Below are positions 8,765-18,826 of a DNA stretch of 34,757 nt, one piece after another. Location: positions 1-34,757 of the forward strand of contig RGDC01000006.1 in the NCBI GenBank assembly GCA_009918005.1. Reading direction: 5' to 3'. A program made the translations under genes and the position numbers. Below the pieces are notes generated by a model. The model saw only the letters and a list, made by a program, of their open reading frames with translations. It was not told the DNA's origin and did no database searches. Numbering within the stretch: position 1 is the first letter of the stretch; each line of letters begins with the position of its first letter. Origin of the DNA: Actinomycetota bacterium. Its GTDB lineage: Bacteria > Actinomycetota > Actinomycetes > S36-B12 > UBA5976.

Positions 8765-10072
8765 GTGGCCGAATCGAACACTCAAAAGCGCACGTATGTT
8801 TTGGATACTAGCGTCTTGCTTTCTGATCCGAGTGCCCTGTTTCGATTTGATGAACATGAAGTAGTTATTCCGGTAGTTGTAATTACGGAATTGGAAACAA
8901 AGCGCACTCATCCCGAACTTGGTTACTTTGCACGTTCAGCACTCCGCAGCCTTGATGATCTGCGAATTAAGCATGGGCGACTTGATGCCCCACTTCCACT
9001 TGGCGATAAAGGTGGAGTCCTAAGAGTTGAACTTAATCATACGAACTCAGAAATTTTGCCTGCCGGTTTTCGTTTAGGTGATAACGACACCAGAATTCTT
9101 TCCGTCGCCAAAAATCTTTCTTCTGAGGGCTGTGACGTAGTTCTAGTAAGCAAAGATTTACCACTTCGAGTCAAGGCTTCAGCCGTGGGATTAGAGGCGC
9201 AGGAATATCGCGCTGAGATTGTGCCATCAAGTGGCTGGACCGGCATGGCAGAAGCGTCCGTAAGTTCTTCTGAGATTGATTCTCTCTACAGCGATGACAT
9301 CATCGATCATGAAAGCGCACGGGAAAATCCATGTCACACCGGAATTGTTCTTTCCAGTGAAAGAGGAAGCGCATTAGCTAGAGTGACACCAGATAAGCGC
9401 CTACAACTTATTCGAGGTGATCGGGAAGCATTTGGCTTACATGGCAGAAGTGCAGAGCAGCGAATCGCATTGGATTTACTGCTTGATCCTGAGATCGGAA
9501 TTGTTTCACTTGGTGGGCGAGCTGGAACGGGTAAGAGTGCCTTAGCACTTTGTGCTGGCCTTGAGGCTGTCATGGAGCGCCAACAGCACCGCAAAGTAGT
9601 CATTTTTCGGCCACTTTATGCAGTAGGTGGCCAGGAACTTGGCTACTTACCGGGTAGTGAAAACGAAAAAATGTCTCCATGGGCCCAAGCAGTATTTGAT
9701 ACCTTGTCAGCCGTCACTTCTGGTGATGTGATCGATGAGATTTTGGAACGAGGAATGCTCGAAGTCCTGCCTTTAACTCACATTCGGGGTCGTTCATTGC
9801 ACGACACTTTTGTCATTGTGGATGAAGCGCAATCACTGGAGCGAAATGTTTTACTGACAGTACTTTCGCGCATTGGAAAAGATAGTCGAGTTGTTTTAAC
9901 ACACGACGTTGCGCAGCGAGATAACTTACGCGTTGGTAGACATGACGGTGTTGTTGCAGTTGTAGAAAAACTCAAAGGTCATCCATTGTTTGCACACGTA
10001 ACTCTTAATCGATCAGAGCGGTCTCCAATTGCTGCATTGGTAACAGACTTATTGGAAGACCTGCCTGCCTAA
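8765..10072 (+). CDS. phoH2: PhoH family protein with N-terminal PIN domain (PhoH2)
   Basis: From GTG 8765 the product is 435 residues. It has an N-terminal PIN ribonuclease domain opening with [10 protein letters not shown] (acidic residue Asp14), then a PhoH P-loop ATPase. The Walker A is [12 protein letters not shown] at about residue 250, the PhoH-specific block is [16 protein letters not shown], and the Walker B is [12 protein letters not shown] at about 350. PhoH2 proteins are described as RNA helicase/ribonucleases. The start is chosen by GGGGTGAG a few nt upstream and by the PIN opening. The track start (8684) adds 27 unrelated residues. It is divergent from uppS, separated by about 185 bp. 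Confidence 0.92.
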   Translation: MAESNTQKRTYVLDTSVLLSDPSALFRFDEHEVVIPVVVITELETKRTHPELGYFARSALRSLDDLRIKHGRLDAPLPLGDKGGVLRVELNHTNSEILPAGFRLGDNDTRILSVAKNLSSEGCDVVLVSKDLPLRVKASAVGLEAQEYRAEIVPSSGWTGMAEASVSSSEIDSLYSDDIIDHESARENPCHTGIVLSSERGSALARVTPDKRLQLIRGDREAFGLHGRSAEQRIALDLLLDPEIGIVSLGGRAGTGKSALALCAGLEAVMERQQHRKVVIFRPLYAVGGQELGYLPGSENEKMSPWAQAVFDTLSAVTSGDVIDEILERGMLEVLPLTHIRGRSLHDTFVIVDEAQSLERNVLLTVLSRIGKDSRVVLTHDVAQRDNLRVGRHDGVVAVVEKLKGHPLFAHVTLNRSERSPIAALVTDLLEDLPA

Positions 10073-10089
10073 TTCAAAAAATGGTTCGT

Positions 10090-10095
10090 TAGAAT
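10090..10095 (+). promoter_or_regulatory. Putative -10 box of the transglycosylase-like gene (leaderless)
   Basis: TAGAAT is followed by 7 nt (TAAGCCC) and then GTG 10103. There is no Shine-Dalgarno in between, which fits a leaderless transcript. Confidence 0.55.
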
Positions 10096-10102
10096 TAAGC
10101 CC

Positions 10103-10516
10103 GTGATAAGAAATCGTGTTTGGATATCTACGGCATTTATTTTTTGTGCGTTGCAGTCGGTCCAATCAACAGTAAATGTGACGAATGCTGCAGTCATTCA
10201 CGTGGCCGATGACCCAACTCGAAACTTGTCCAAAGCAGAGCGCAAAAAGATTTCGTTTGAAGTTTGGGTAAATTCACCAACCGCAAAATATGTGAAAAAA
10301 GTTGAGTCTCACAACAATTGCAAGTCAACTGGCGGCAAGGGAAAGTATCAAGGAACTTGGCAAGTTAGCGCAGGATTTTGGCAATCGTACGGAGGACTGA
10401 AGTATGCCTCAAAAGCAAGTAAGGCAACTTGTAATGAACAAGATCTAGTTGCATATAAGGGCTGGCTAGCTAGGGGCTGGAGCCCGTGGCCACCAGCAAA
10501 AAACTTCAAACCTTAA
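10103..10516 (+). CDS. Small secreted transglycosylase-like (Rpf/SLT-fold) protein
   Basis: The 137-residue protein starts with a hydrophobic signal-like stretch (residues 5-23, possible cleavage near 29). A compact domain follows with a probable catalytic Glu in KKVESHNNC (Glu68), then GKYQGTWQVSAGFWQSYGG, an NEQD block and a closing GWSPWP. This order matches resuscitation-promoting-factor/transglycosylase-like domains (ESGG..., G.Y.G..Q....W, EQ, WP). Cys73 and Cys110 could form a disulfide. A role in peptidoglycan cleavage outside the membrane is inferred. No LysM or SH3 wall-binding domain is present, so this is a minimal version. The end is 1 bp from the end of convergent fumarase. Confidence 0.68.
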   Translation: MIRNRVWISTAFIFCALQSVQSTVNVTNAAVIHVADDPTRNLSKAERKKISFEVWVNSPTAKYVKKVESHNNCKSTGGKGKYQGTWQVSAGFWQSYGGLKYASKASKATCNEQDLVAYKGWLARGWSPWPPAKNFKP

Positions 10517-10517
10517 A

Positions 10518-12182
10518 TTATTTCGGTGGACCAATTGGGATATTCAAGGCAATTGGGCGAAGCGTTTCGGCAAAGAAGTCATTTCCTTTGTCGTCCACCA
10601 CAACAAAAGCTGGGAAATTTTCAACCTCAATTTTCCAAACTGCTTCCATACCCATCTCAGGGAAATCAAGGACTTCAACTTTTTTAATGTTGTCCTTAGC
10701 TAATCGTGCTGCTGGACCTCCAATTGAGCCTAAGTAGAACCCACCGTTTTCCCGACAAGCCTTTGTTACTGCATCGCTGCGATTTCCTTTTGCCAGCATT
10801 ACAAACGAACCACCAGCTTTTTGAAACCGGTCAACATAAGCGTCCATGCGACCTGCAGTAGTTGGTCCAAAGGATCCTGATGCGTAACCAGCTGGAGTTT
10901 TAGCCGGGCCGGCATAGTAAACGGCGTGATCTTTGAAGTACTGCGGCATCTCTTCGCCACGTTCAATCATTTCCAAGATCTTTGCATGCGCTAAGTCGCG
11001 TGCAACTATCAGCGGTCCAGTAAGTGACACTCGAGTTCTGACAGAAAGTTTTGAAAGCGTTTCACGAATCTCTGACATTGGACGCGTTAGGTCAATGCTG
11101 ACAACATTGTCTTCAAGATGCTCATCTGTGATTTCTGGCAAAAAGCGAGCTGGATCAGTTTCAAGCTTTTCAATGTAAGCACCAGTTGCATCTATCTTCA
11201 CAAGTGCTTGTCGATCTGCTGAGCAGGAAACTGCGATTGCGATCGGGCAAGAAGCACCATGTCGTGGCAATCGAATCACTCGAACGTCGTGACAGAAATA
11301 TTTGCCACCAAATTGTGCACCAATTCCGAAGTTTTGGGTGAGCTTAAGAATTTCAGTTTCCATTTCAAGATCGCGATAGCCGTTACCCTCGGGACCACCT
11401 TCAGTTGGCAACGAGTCAAGATACTTTGTGCTAGCAAGCTTTGATACCTTCAGGGCGTACTCCGCGCTGGTTCCACCTACAACAATTGCTAAGTGATACG
11501 GAGGGCAGGCTGAAGTTCCAATAAGTCGTAATTTTTCATCCATAAACCGCAGGAAGCTCTCTTGATTTAGGACTGCTTTGGTTTCTTGATACAAGTAACT
11601 CTTATTTGCGCTACCGCCGCCCTTGGCAATAAATAGCATTTCGTATGAGTTCTCATGACCTGGCTTGGTGTCGGAATAGATCTCAATCTGGGCCGGTAAA
11701 TTATCACCGGTATTTTTCTCATCCCACATGTTTAATGGGGAAAGCTGTGAGTAACGCAGGTTTAATTTTTGATAGGCGTCATATATTCCACGACTAATCG
11801 CAACTTCATCGGGGCCGTCAGTCAAAATCTGAGAACCGCGTTTAGCTGAAACAATTGCAGTTCCGGTGTCCTGACACATCGGCAAAATACCACCGGCAGC
11901 AATGTTGGCATTCTTCATCAAATCGATTGCAACGAATCTGTCATTTGGTGAGGCTTCGGTATCATCGATGATTTTCTTCAGTTGTTCAAGATGGCTCGTT
12001 CTCAAATAGTGCGAAATATCGTGAATTGCCTCGTAAGCTACTTTTTCTAACACGCTGGATTCAACATTTAGAAAGGTTCGCTCGCCAATTTTTGTAGTCG
12101 TGATTCCCTCAGTGGTTACCAGGCGGTACTCCGGGGCATTTTCTGCAATTGGAAGAATTTCGGTGTAGTTAAACGAGCTCAT
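10518..12182 (-). CDS. fumA: Class I fumarate hydratase (iron-sulfur)
   Basis: The 554-residue protein contains both class I fumarase domains. Candidate [4Fe-4S] cysteines lie in [26 protein letters not shown] and [10 protein letters not shown]. The C-terminal domain carries [17 protein letters not shown] and MLAKGNRS. It interconverts fumarate and malate in the TCA cycle, and citrate synthase lies elsewhere in the window. The length is normal. ATG 12182 is preceded on its strand by TAGGCT and 6 nt, so the transcript is probably leaderless. In other actinobacteria glpX normally lies between this gene and the DUF4245 gene but is missing here. Symbol fumA/fumB usage varies. Confidence 0.94.
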   Translation of the reverse strand: MSSFNYTEILPIAENAPEYRLVTTEGITTTKIGERTFLNVESSVLEKVAYEAIHDISHYLRTSHLEQLKKIIDDTEASPNDRFVAIDLMKNANIAAGGILPMCQDTGTAIVSAKRGSQILTDGPDEVAISRGIYDAYQKLNLRYSQLSPLNMWDEKNTGDNLPAQIEIYSDTKPGHENSYEMLFIAKGGGSANKSYLYQETKAVLNQESFLRFMDEKLRLIGTSACPPYHLAIVVGGTSAEYALKVSKLASTKYLDSLPTEGGPEGNGYRDLEMETEILKLTQNFGIGAQFGGKYFCHDVRVIRLPRHGASCPIAIAVSCSADRQALVKIDATGAYIEKLETDPARFLPEITDEHLEDNVVSIDLTRPMSEIRETLSKLSVRTRVSLTGPLIVARDLAHAKILEMIERGEEMPQYFKDHAVYYAGPAKTPAGYASGSFGPTTAGRMDAYVDRFQKAGGSFVMLAKGNRSDAVTKACRENGGFYLGSIGGPAARLAKDNIKKVEVLDFPEMGMEAVWKIEVENFPAFVVVDDKGNDFFAETLRPIALNIPIGPPK

Positions 12183-12188
12183 GTTATT

Positions 12189-12194
12189 AGCCTA
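12189..12194 (-). promoter_or_regulatory. Putative -10 box of fumarase gene (leaderless)
   Basis: TAGGCT on the minus strand is followed by AATAAC (6 nt) and ATG 12182, with no ribosome-binding site. Confidence 0.5.
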
Positions 12195-12267
12195 ATGCCG
12201 TTGCAAGTAGTACCACGGACCTGACGACTCGAGAGCAGACTTTGCGGAAAGCAGGCAAAATAGAGGT

Positions 12268-12813
12268 ATGGCCAACAAAAAACCAAGAGGGCGGGAAACT
12301 GCTTGGGACATGATTCTGTCCATGAGTGCAGTAATCGCAACAGTTGGCGTAATTATGTTGATCGCCTGGCGACCACAACAAGAGGTAAAACAGCAAGTGG
12401 ATTACGAAAGTGCAGTTGCCAGCGCAGTGTTGGCGCAAACTTGGCCAATTTCGATTCCAAAAGCTTTACCAACTGGATATCAAGCAACGAGTGCTCGGCT
12501 TGAGGCAGAGTCTTACGGCGAGGATGGTGACATTCGGTGGATTTTAGGTTTTCAAACTAGTGCAAATGAGTATGTCTCGCTCTGGCAAAGTGATGGCCCA
12601 GTTAAATCGGTCGTTTCGGCAGCGACAAATAGTGCTACCTGCGCATCGACGTTAACTATCAATGAAGTGCTCTGGCAAAAGTGTGAAATTGATAAGCCAC
12701 TAACTAGGGCATACGTAAAGTCGGAAGGTGATGTAACTTCCATAGTTTCTGGCACCGCTTCGTGGGAAGAGTTACTGCGTTTTACCGAATCTTTGGTGCT
12801 AGCAAAACCGTAG
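12268..12813 (+). CDS. DUF4245 family membrane-anchored protein
   Basis: The 181-residue protein has a short basic N-terminus, one transmembrane segment at about residues 11-30 (MILSMSAVIATVGVIMLIAW), and a predicted extracytoplasmic domain. The region WPISIPKALPTGYQATSARLE and the WILGFQT...YVSLWQS segment fit DUF4245. Position between fumarase/glpX and xseB is conserved for this family (Rv1100 in M. tuberculosis). Function is unknown. CAAAAT lies 6 nt before ATG, a near match to the leaderless pattern, and AGAGGT could alternatively serve as a weak ribosome site. The TAG stop forms the first half of the putative -10 of xseB. Confidence 0.8.
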   Translation: MANKKPRGRETAWDMILSMSAVIATVGVIMLIAWRPQQEVKQQVDYESAVASAVLAQTWPISIPKALPTGYQATSARLEAESYGEDGDIRWILGFQTSANEYVSLWQSDGPVKSVVSAATNSATCASTLTINEVLWQKCEIDKPLTRAYVKSEGDVTSIVSGTASWEELLRFTESLVLAKP

Positions 12814-12816
12814 AAT
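12811..12816 (+). promoter_or_regulatory. Putative -10 box of xseB, overlapping the upstream stop codon
   Basis: TAGAAT is followed by CTAGAC (6 nt) and ATG 12823. Its first three bases are the TAG stop of the DUF4245 gene. Confidence 0.55.
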
Positions 12817-12822
12817 CTAGAC

Positions 12823-13038
12823 ATGGCTAAAGATCAATCATCGGAAATGACTTACGAGGCAGCAAAGTCTGCGTTAGACGATGTTGTAGCGCGGCTCGAA
12901 AACAAGGATCTGCCACTTGATGACATGGTCACTTTGTGGGAGCAAGGGGAAAAACTCGCAGCAATCTGCGAAGAGCGCCTTGCGGGAGCCAAAGCCAGAC
13001 TCGAAGCGCTGCGCCCGAACCAATCAGATGAGGATTAA
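12823..13038 (+). CDS. xseB: Exodeoxyribonuclease VII small subunit
   Basis: The 71-residue protein has the XseB pattern: MTYEAAKSALDDVVARLENKDLPLDDMVTLWEQGEKLAAICEERLAGAKARLE. This forms the two-helix hairpin that binds the large subunit XseA. Together they degrade single-stranded DNA. xseA sits immediately next door but on the opposite strand and convergent, with the two stop codons sharing bases (TTAA at 13035-13038). The two subunits are therefore transcribed toward each other rather than as an operon. Confidence 0.93.
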   Translation: MAKDQSSEMTYEAAKSALDDVVARLENKDLPLDDMVTLWEQGEKLAAICEERLAGAKARLEALRPNQSDED

Positions 13039-14258
13039 CTCTCTTCAACTCGAGTTACGATTTCGCCTTCAGCAAATTTGATTCGTAACTCGTCACCAGG
13101 TTTAGCATTCGATGCACTCTTAACTATTTGGTTCCTTGCATTTCGAACAATCGAAAATCCTCGTTCGAGAGTCCCTTGCGGAGAAAGTGCACGCAACGTT
13201 GCGTTAGTGCCATTTAGGTGCGCGCCCTCTAGTTCTATAAAGTTCCTGACTTTGATATGCATAGCTGAACGCAATCCATTGTTTTCATTAATGCGCTGAG
13301 TAATGAGTGTTGCAGGGGAGGCCAAAGCCGGACGACTTCTCGTAAGGGCAAGTTGTTGTTCCAGTTTTGTTATGCCAGCTGAGATAAGTGCTTGGATTCT
13401 GGAGCGAGCATTCCTTAGGTCAGAAATTTCCTGCAAGACATCAGGCACTATTTTGCGAGCGGCATCGGTTGGAGTTGAAGCCCGATAATCAGCTACGTAG
13501 TCAATTAGCGGGCGATCTTCTTCATGACCAATAGCAGCTACGACTGGGGTATCAACACTGGCAACAACTCGAATTAAAGATTCGTCGCTGAATGGCAAAA
13601 GATCTTCGAATGCGCCACCACCGCGGGCAATCACGATCACATCAATGTCAGAAATGGCATCGAGTTCCGTAAGAGCACTACTGACTTGTCTTACGCAATT
13701 GACACCTTGCACTGCGACTTCGCGCACTTCAAACTGCACATCAGGCCAACGACGCTTGGCGTTTTCAATTACATCGTGCATAGCATCACTACTTTGACCA
13801 CAAATCAAGCCAATTCGTCTTGGCAAGAATGGCAAAGGTTTTTTACGATCTTCATTAAACAAACCCTCGGCAGCCAAGAGATTTCTTAAAGCTTCTAGCC
13901 TGGCCATTAGTTCGCCAATACCGACGGCACGCATTTGCAAAACTTTGAATTGCAAAGATCCGCGCTTAGCCCACCAGTCTGCTTTCACTTGAACCAATAC
14001 ACGACTACCTTGCTCAACGGTGGTTGCGAGAGATTCCATCACACCGGACGCTACATAAAGTGACAATGAAACATCACGATCGGTATCGCGTAGTGAAATG
14101 TAAGTCAACCCTTTTCTAGGGTTAACTTCAGCAAGTTGACCTTCAACCCAGATAGTTCCAAGCCGACCAATATATTCACCAATCATGGTGCTCACCGAGT
14201 GGACTGCTAGGGGTGCTTCGGGGTCTAGTCCAGGCTTGGCTGGGTCGCTCTGATCCAT
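13035..14258 (-). CDS. xseA: Exodeoxyribonuclease VII large subunit
   Basis: Starting at ATG 14258 gives 407 residues. The N-terminal OB-fold (VSTMIGEYIGRLGTIWVEGQLAEVNPRKG) is followed by the catalytic domain with RIGLICGQSSDAMHDV, DVIVIARGGGAFEDLLPF and AAIGHEEDRPLIDYVADYRASTPTDAAR, then a coiled coil and a C-terminal segment with TLERGFSIVRN. The track start (14351) adds 31 residues that run into the ispH promoter on the other strand, so the internal ATG is preferred. CACAAT lies 6 nt upstream of this ATG, close to the leaderless pattern. XseA binds XseB for single-stranded DNA degradation. Confidence 0.93.
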   Translation of the reverse strand: MDQSDPAKPGLDPEAPLAVHSVSTMIGEYIGRLGTIWVEGQLAEVNPRKGLTYISLRDTDRDVSLSLYVASGVMESLATTVEQGSRVLVQVKADWWAKRGSLQFKVLQMRAVGIGELMARLEALRNLLAAEGLFNEDRKKPLPFLPRRIGLICGQSSDAMHDVIENAKRRWPDVQFEVREVAVQGVNCVRQVSSALTELDAISDIDVIVIARGGGAFEDLLPFSDESLIRVVASVDTPVVAAIGHEEDRPLIDYVADYRASTPTDAARKIVPDVLQEISDLRNARSRIQALISAGITKLEQQLALTRSRPALASPATLITQRINENNGLRSAMHIKVRNFIELEGAHLNGTNATLRALSPQGTLERGFSIVRNARNQIVKSASNAKPGDELRIKFAEGEIVTRVEES

Positions 14259-14305
14259 GGATCTATTGTGCCTAATGTCGGAAAGCGGCAGGGGAGGCGC
14301 GGGCT

Positions 14306-14311
14306 TACGAT
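14306..14311 (+). promoter_or_regulatory. Putative -10 box of ispH (leaderless)
   Basis: TACGAT is followed by AGGAGA (6 nt) and GTG 14318. The AGGAGA looks like a Shine-Dalgarno but abuts the GTG with no spacer, so a leaderless start is the better reading. Confidence 0.5.
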
Positions 14312-14317
14312 AGGAGA

Positions 14318-15283
14318 GTGAGCGAAACAAAGAAAAAAGTCCTGTTAGCAAAGCCGCGTGGTTACTGCGCTGGCGTCGACCGAGCTGTTGTCACTGTTGA
14401 AAAGGCTTTGGCAGTTCATGGCGCACCAATTTATGTTCGTAAGGAAATCGTTCACAATAAGTATGTAGTCACGGAACTTGAAGCCAAGGGTGCAATTTTT
14501 GTGGATCAAACCGATGAAGTTCCTGAGGGTGCCACCGTTGTATTTAGCGCTCATGGAGTGTCACCGGCAGTTCATGAAGAAGCTGAGCAGCGAAATCTAA
14601 AGACGATTGATGCCACCTGCCCATTGGTTACAAAAGTTCACTCAGAGGCGCGACGCTTTGCCTCTGACGATTATCAGATTCTCTTTATTGGTCATGAAGG
14701 ACATGAAGAGGTCGAAGGCACCATGGGTGAAGCGCCAGAGAATATGACTTTGGTTGATGGACCAGATCACGTCCAAGAAATCGAAATTGACCCGACTCGG
14801 CCTGTCGCTTGGCTTTCCCAAACCACACTTTCAGTTGACGAGACTTTGGAAACCGTTGACAAGCTGCGGGTTAAGTTTCCAAACTTAATTGATCCACCAA
14901 GTGACGACATTTGTTATGCAACTCAAAACCGTCAAAAAGCTGTAAAAGAAATTTCCCAAGCCTGCGATGTAATGCTCGTAGTGGGCTCCGCTAATTCCTC
15001 CAACACAGTCCGCTTGGTTGATGTGGCATTAGAAGCAGGTGCTAGAGCTGCATATCGCGTTGATTTTGCTGGCGAAATTGACGAAGCTTGGGTCAAAGAT
15101 GCCCAGACTATTGGATTAACGAGTGGCGCATCAGTTCCTGAGATTTTAGTAAGTAGCGTACTGGCTTGGTTAGCCGAACGCGGCTATACCGATGTCGAAG
15201 AAGTGGAAACTATCGAAGAGCACTTAATTTTTGCTTTGCCACCCGAGTTGCGACGAGATATTAAGTCCGCCGGCCACGCCTAA
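14318..15283 (+). CDS. ispH: 4-hydroxy-3-methylbut-2-enyl diphosphate reductase
   Basis: The 321-residue enzyme carries out the last step of the MEP pathway, making isopentenyl and dimethylallyl diphosphate. The three [4Fe-4S] cysteines are in [13 protein letters not shown] (Cys17), [11 protein letters not shown] (Cys101) and [11 protein letters not shown] (Cys199). The catalytic region [11 protein letters not shown] and SANSSNT are intact. It supplies the substrate used by the cis-prenyl transferase encoded earlier in the window. The ispH-DUF6542-ychF order is conserved in actinobacteria. Its 3' end overlaps the 3' end of the convergent DUF6542 gene by 23 bp. Confidence 0.96.
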   Translation: MSETKKKVLLAKPRGYCAGVDRAVVTVEKALAVHGAPIYVRKEIVHNKYVVTELEAKGAIFVDQTDEVPEGATVVFSAHGVSPAVHEEAEQRNLKTIDATCPLVTKVHSEARRFASDDYQILFIGHEGHEEVEGTMGEAPENMTLVDGPDHVQEIEIDPTRPVAWLSQTTLSVDETLETVDKLRVKFPNLIDPPSDDICYATQNRQKAVKEISQACDVMLVVGSANSSNTVRLVDVALEAGARAAYRVDFAGEIDEAWVKDAQTIGLTSGASVPEILVSSVLAWLAERGYTDVEEVETIEEHLIFALPPELRRDIKSAGHA

Positions 15284-15671
15284 ATATCGCAATGCTTGCA
15301 CTTAGAGCAGTTGCTCCAAATATCCACCACGCGTGCATAGCAAGACCATAAGCAAGATGTAAAACTTGTTCGCGTAAAAATGACCCACCACGCATTGGAG
15401 CGAGTTGGCCAGTTGTCAATAATGAAATCATCCAGGCAATCGGAACTACCCAAATTGCAGCCTGGTAATCTGCGGGACGCACTTTAAGTGCTCCAATGAC
15501 ACCAAGAAAAACCAAGCCAATATTCGATATGACGCCGATGTCACCAGAAACAAAGATGTCAAGAGCCATCACAACCATCATGGCGACACTCGTCAATATG
15601 ATGACGCCTGGATAGGTCCAACCAGTTAGAGCAGGCTCACTGGCAGGTGGCTCACTTGTTGTAATTGCCAT
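15261..15671 (-). CDS. DUF6542-type small membrane protein
   Basis: The 136-residue protein has about four hydrophobic segments after a short Pro/Ser/Glu-rich N-terminus. No catalytic motif is visible. Position between ispH and ychF, on the opposite strand, matches the uncharacterised Rv1111c-type membrane protein, which is the basis of the call. ATG 15671 is preceded by TACGTT and 6 nt on its strand, fitting a leaderless transcript. The last 23 bp overlap ispH antisense. Confidence 0.65.
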   Translation of the reverse strand: MAITTSEPPASEPALTGWTYPGVIILTSVAMMVVMALDIFVSGDIGVISNIGLVFLGVIGALKVRPADYQAAIWVVPIAWMISLLTTGQLAPMRGGSFLREQVLHLAYGLAMHAWWIFGATALSASIAIFRRGRRT

Positions 15672-15677
15672 GGATTA

Positions 15678-15683
15678 AACGTA
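15678..15683 (-). promoter_or_regulatory. Putative -10 box of the DUF6542 gene (leaderless)
   Basis: TACGTT on the minus strand is followed by TAATCC (6 nt) and ATG 15671. Confidence 0.45.
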
Positions 15684-15737
15684 TCGGGTCAAGGCCGAGT
15701 CTGTTGAAAGGTTGAAATACGGCTACGCTTATGTGCC

Positions 15738-16811
15738 GTGGCCCTAACTATCGGAATCGTCGGATTACCCAATGTCGGAAAGTCGACTTTATTCAACGCA
15801 TTGACAAAAAATAATGTACTTGCGGCGAATTACCCGTTCGCCACTATTGAACCGAATACTGGTGTTGTTGAGGTGCCAGATGTGCGACTTCCCGTGTTGG
15901 CACAGATTTTTAGCTCAGAACGAATATTGCCCGCGACTGTAACATTTGTGGATATTGCAGGCATCGTTCGCGGTGCGAGCGAAGGTGAAGGACTAGGAAA
16001 TAAATTTCTAGCAAACATTCGAGAGTCAGAAGCTATTTGCCAAGTTATTCGGGCGTTCAAAGATCCTGATGTAGTTCATGTTGATGGAGCAATTTCACCA
16101 AAAGATGATATTGAAACTATCAACACAGAATTGATTTTGGCTGATATGCAAACGCTTGAGAAAGCCATGCCTCGATTGCTGAAAGAATCGCGTTTAGATA
16201 AATCAAAAGCTGAATCCTTGGCAACTGCGGAAAAAGCCGTTGAAATTTTAAATTCGGGAAAAACCATTTTTGAGTCGGGATTGGATTATGAACCAATTCG
16301 TGAGTTGTTTTTATTAACGGCAAAACCGTTTCTTTATGTTTTCAACTTGGATGAAGAAGAATTGACTGACGAGAATTTGAAAAAAGAGTTGAGCGCGTTG
16401 GTTGCGCCAGTTGAAGCTGTCTTTATGAATGCAAAACTTGAAGCAGAGCTTGGCGAACTTCCAGAAGATGAAGCATTAGAACTTTTGCAATCTGTTGGTC
16501 AGCAAGAAAGTGGTATTGCAATTTTGTCTCGAGTCGGATTCAAGACTCTAGGGTTGCAAACGTACTTAACTGCTGGTCCAAAAGAATCTCGGGCTTGGAC
16601 TATTCCAGTTGGCGCAACTGCGCCGGAAGCTGCCGGTGTAATTCATACCGATTTTCAAAAAGGATTTATCAAGGCCGAGATTGTTGCATTTGATGATTTA
16701 GTTTCTGCTGGATCAGTAGCTGAAGCAAAGTCAAAAGGAAAAGTCCGCATGGAGGGCAAAGAGTACGTAATGTCTGATGGGGATGTTGTTGAATTCAGGT
16801 TCAACGTCTAG
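15738..16811 (+). CDS. ychF: Redox-regulated ATPase/GTPase YchF (OLA1 family)
   Basis: The 357-residue protein has the P-loop [15 protein letters not shown] (residues 9-23), the switch/G3 region [22 protein letters not shown], a coiled-coil insertion, a NxxE-type specificity region (VFNLDEEEL) and a C-terminal TGS domain ([25 protein letters not shown]). Length matches the family. YchF binds ribosomes and hydrolyses ATP, with links to stress response. The start is GTG immediately before [21 protein letters not shown] lies 8 nt upstream, slightly long for the local leaderless pattern. Confidence 0.95.
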   Translation: MALTIGIVGLPNVGKSTLFNALTKNNVLAANYPFATIEPNTGVVEVPDVRLPVLAQIFSSERILPATVTFVDIAGIVRGASEGEGLGNKFLANIRESEAICQVIRAFKDPDVVHVDGAISPKDDIETINTELILADMQTLEKAMPRLLKESRLDKSKAESLATAEKAVEILNSGKTIFESGLDYEPIRELFLLTAKPFLYVFNLDEEELTDENLKKELSALVAPVEAVFMNAKLEAELGELPEDEALELLQSVGQQESGIAILSRVGFKTLGLQTYLTAGPKESRAWTIPVGATAPEAAGVIHTDFQKGFIKAEIVAFDDLVSAGSVAEAKSKGKVRMEGKEYVMSDGDVVEFRFNV

Positions 16812-16882
16812 TTGAATCTGAATTCAACAATCAACAAGGCTGAATTTCATTGGGAGCAACGTTTAGTTGAATCTAAATTCAA
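16802..16882 (+). repeat. Pair of 26-bp direct repeats, each containing a GTTGAAT/ATTCAA palindrome
   Basis: Copies at 16802-16827 and 16857-16882 differ at only 2 of 26 positions and lie 55 bp apart. Each contains an inverted repeat (GTTGAAT, 4 nt, ATTCAA). A looser related element (GTTGAA, 6 nt, TTCAAC) lies just upstream within the end of ychF. They sit between ychF and typA and could be operator sites or RNA hairpins controlling typA. A short palindrome GCCCTAAAGGGC follows at 16884-16895. Confidence 0.6.
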
Positions 16883-16932
16883 TGCCCTAAAGGGCCCGTG
16901 TTACGTGGTTCTAAACAGCGAGATATCTCAAC

Positions 16933-16938
16933 TAGAAT
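16933..16938 (+). promoter_or_regulatory. Putative -10 box of typA
   Basis: TAGAAT is followed by AAGGACA (7 nt) and GTG 16946. AAGGA is too close to the start for a usual ribosome site, so a leaderless or nearly leaderless mRNA is likely. Confidence 0.55.
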
Positions 16939-16945
16939 AAGGACA

Positions 16946-18817
<1,872 letters not shown>

Positions 18818-18826
18818 GTACGTACG

